Below are positions 50,856 through 52,505 of a DNA stretch of 52,505 bases, piece after piece. The position numbers and the translations under genes were made by a program. Each line of letters begins with the position of its first letter. Positions within the stretch are counted from its first letter, which is position 1. A model generated the notes under the pieces. That model worked only from the letters and a program-made list of their open reading frames with translations, was not told the origin of the DNA and did not search any database. The stretch spans positions 1-52,505 of the forward strand of contig CAYJRR010000010.1 in assembly GCA_964372275.1 (NCBI GenBank). Reading direction: 5' to 3'. Origin of the DNA: CAYJRR01 sp964372275 [NCBI: uncultured bacterium]. GTDB lineage: Bacteria > CAYJRR01.

Positions 50856-52505
50856 CTCCTCGAAGGAGACTCTACCACCCTCACCGAATCGAGCGCGCGC
50901 AGGAGCGCGTCCCGGTTCTGGCCGATGAACGACGGGTTGTCGGCCGCGCGAAGCAGGGCGGCGCGTCCGAAGAGCGACTCGATGCGCGTGTTCTCGCGCT
51001 CGACGTGCGTGACCGCGGCCGACAGCTGCGCGCGCGCGGCGGCGCGAAGCGCCGCATCGCCGGCACCCGGCGCCGCCGCCACCGGCAGCGACAGGTCGAC
51101 CTCCGAGAGCGCGAACCCCATCGTGACCTGCCCGCCGTCGCGGACCAGCGTTCCGCCGCCGGCGTCGAGCGCCTGCAGCGCCTCGCGATGGGTGGCGAGC
51201 ACGTCGCCGGCGAATCCGGCGGCATAGGCGCCGCTCTCGAGCGAGCGCTCGGCGAGACGGTGGAACGCCGCCGCCTCGGCGGGCGTCAGTGGACGCCCGC
51301 CGGACCGCTGCAACAGCGCGCGCGCCGCCAGGGCGTCGACGCGCATCCCGCGCGCGTAGGCGGTGACCTCGTCCGCCCGGTAGCCGCCGCCGTAGATGCC
51401 GAACGCTTCGGAGGGATCGCGCCGGACCACCGTGGCGAGGTCGGGCGGGGCGGCGAGCGCCGCGCCGCCGACGCGTTGACGGGAGACGACGGCGTGCGTG
51501 ATCTCGTGGATTCCGTGCGAGCCGACGAAGTGGCCGTGGAGATCGCTCGCGTGGAGGAACAGGCCCCTCTCCTCGGAGAACATCGCGCCGGCGTCGAAGG
51601 CGTCCATGTACTCCGGACTGAAAAAGAGCCCCTTGGCGAGGCCCCGGCTCTCGAGCGAGGCGGCCAGCCGGCCCAGCGGCGTCCGGTCCGAGGGTCGGAT
51701 CCGGATCGCCGGGAAGGTGTTCGCCCCCTCCAGGCGGGTGTCCACGACGGAGATCTCCTCGAACGCCACTCCGCGCTCGGCGAGCCGACGTTTGGCGGCG
51801 TGGTACACCTCCGCCGGATCGGCGTAGAGGTCGTCCAGCGGATCTCGCGAGAAGGCGGGGTTCGTCGTGGCGGCCTGCCGCTGCAGCGCGTCGAAGCGTC
51901 CCTTCACCGACGCGACGCTGTAGAGACTCCGCACGCCCCCCTGGTGGACCTGACGCCCGAGGCTGCCGAGCTGGAAGCCGAGTTGGGCGATCATCCACAT
52001 CCGCTGCGACGGCGGAAGACGGTTCCAGTTCGTCGCGAGCGACCATCCCTGGTGACCGGCGGCGGCCGCGCCGACGAGGTTGTTCGCGACGCCGAGATAG
52101 GCGGCGGCGTGGACCAGCGACGCGCTCGCGGCGCCGGTACGGACGATCGATCCCACCGCGAGCGCCGACGCGCCGGCCGCCGAGAGCCCGAGCGCGCTCG
52201 CCCCGATCCCGACCCACTGCGCGGCGACGGCCGGGTCGGCGAACGGATCGATCGTCTGGCCGTGCGTCGCGCGGTCGACCAGCGAGGTCGACGCCCGGAC
52301 GATGGCGTAGACCGACAGCGCCGCCCCCGCGATCGGAACGATGGCGCCGCCAGTCCCGACGAGCGCCGCGGCGCCGAGCACCAGACCCCCGGCGACCGAG
52401 ACTCGGTCCGCCGCTACGAGCAGCCGCTCGAGGGGCGTGTCGACGACGGCCGGGGTGTTCGTCGTGACCAGGTCCGGGCAGCCGCCCGTCAGGCGGCCGC
52501 CCGAC
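50852..52505 (-). CDS. HEXXH-motif protein, predicted metallopeptidase or toxin-like (5' end beyond window)
   Basis: The frame runs without a stop from 50852 to the right edge, so at least 550 residues are coded and the true start lies outside. The first visible part is Ala/Gly-rich and hydrophobic (VAGGLVLGAAALVGTGGAIV, GIGASALGLSAAGASALAVG), then NWNRLPPSQRMWMIAQLGFQ. The C-terminal half carries SHGIHEITHAVVSRQR (HEITH coded at 51494-51508) and, about 45 residues later, RADEVTAYARG, whose Glu could be the third zinc ligand of a gluzincin. The hydrophobic N-terminal layout recalls polymorphic-toxin or DUF4781-like proteins, but that is weak. Its TGA overlaps the sigma-factor ATG, so it is the first visible gene of the operon. 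Confidence 0.72.
   Translation of the reverse strand, partial: SGGRLTGGCPDLVTTNTPAVVDTPLERLLVAADRVSVAGGLVLGAAALVGTGGAIVPIAGAALSVYAIVRASTSLVDRATHGQTIDPFADPAVAAQWVGIGASALGLSAAGASALAVGSIVRTGAASASLVHAAAYLGVANNLVGAAAAGHQGWSLATNWNRLPPSQRMWMIAQLGFQLGSLGRQVHQGGVRSLYSVASVKGRFDALQRQAATTNPAFSRDPLDDLYADPAEVYHAAKRRLAERGVAFEEISVVDTRLEGANTFPAIRIRPSDRTPLGRLAASLESRGLAKGLFFSPEYMDAFDAGAMFSEERGLFLHASDLHGHFVGSHGIHEITHAVVSRQRVGGAALAAPPDLATVVRRDPSEAFGIYGGGYRADEVTAYARGMRVDALAARALLQRSGGRPLTPAEAAAFHRLAERSLESGAYAAGFAGDVLATHREALQALDAGGGTLVRDGGQVTMGFALSEVDLSLPVAAAPGAGDAALRAAARAQLSAAVTHVERENTRIESLFGRAALLRAADNPSFIGQNRDALLRALDSVRVVESPSRR

Noticed and set aside
52379-52381. GTG at 52381 as the start of the HEXXH protein
   Set aside because: The same frame continues without a stop to the window edge and codes for plausible protein there, so the gene is more likely cut by the edge.

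Overview
This window is chromosomal DNA of very high G+C, with third codon positions almost all G or C. It comes from a Gram-negative, didermic bacterium: there are many lipobox lipoproteins, an OmpA-type protein, a small outer-membrane barrel, DsbD and an HtrA protease. The best guess for lineage is Myxococcota or a neighbouring former-deltaproteobacterial group. Reasons are the MYXO-CTERM-like tails (Cys-rich linker, one hydrophobic helix, Arg cluster), thrombospondin-type-3 lipoproteins, a giant TPR protein, DUF1501-type genes and an ECF-sigma/caspase operon. This is inference: no rRNA or other phylogenetic marker is present. I saw no tRNA, rRNA, CRISPR array, transposon or prophage. Coding density is high and no gap exceeds about 270 bases.

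Layout. 1-3522 (minus): rimK-like ATP-grasp ligase, Hsp20, HtrA protease, then mreB running off the left edge. 3598-8221 (plus): two tandem paralogous lipoproteins with acidic linkers, an OmpA-like lipoprotein and a coiled-coil lipoprotein, closed by a strong hairpin. 8335-12660 (minus): a small lipoprotein and two head-to-tail secreted proteins that look like two-domain BPI/TULIP lipid-binding proteins. 12933-14755 (plus): a propeller lipoprotein coupled to a TonB-C-like protein. Then dsbD (minus), and on the plus strand purF, a roughly 3060-residue TPR protein, an outer-membrane barrel and an isovaleryl-CoA-dehydrogenase-type enzyme. 29547-32999 (minus): a heme/TAT trio (DUF1592/1588-like, DUF1501, mono-heme lipoprotein). 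33113-35492 (minus): an acyl-CoA dehydrogenase pair with split active-site features, preceded by a perfect TetR-type operator. 35726-39775 (plus): a lipoprotein coupled to pgi, then an FHA-GGDEF cyclase. 39806-42015 (minus): an SDR/acyltransferase pair. 42105-44078: mutL. 44130-46608 (minus): an NHL-propeller lipoprotein and a very acidic lipoprotein.

The most system-like region is 46710-52505 (minus). Five genes are joined by 4-base stop/start overlaps: a predicted HEXXH metallopeptidase (cut by the right edge), an ECF sigma factor, a zinc-finger membrane anti-sigma factor with a large extracytoplasmic domain, an exported caspase-like protease with an EF-hand loop, and a calcium-repeat lipoprotein with a CX4CH motif. 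This looks like an envelope-stress or calcium-linked signalling and proteolysis module.

Other points of interest are the BPI-like pair, the predicted heteromeric acyl-CoA dehydrogenase, and one hexanucleotide repeat (NCGGNN) that builds the interdomain linkers of both DsbD and MutL.
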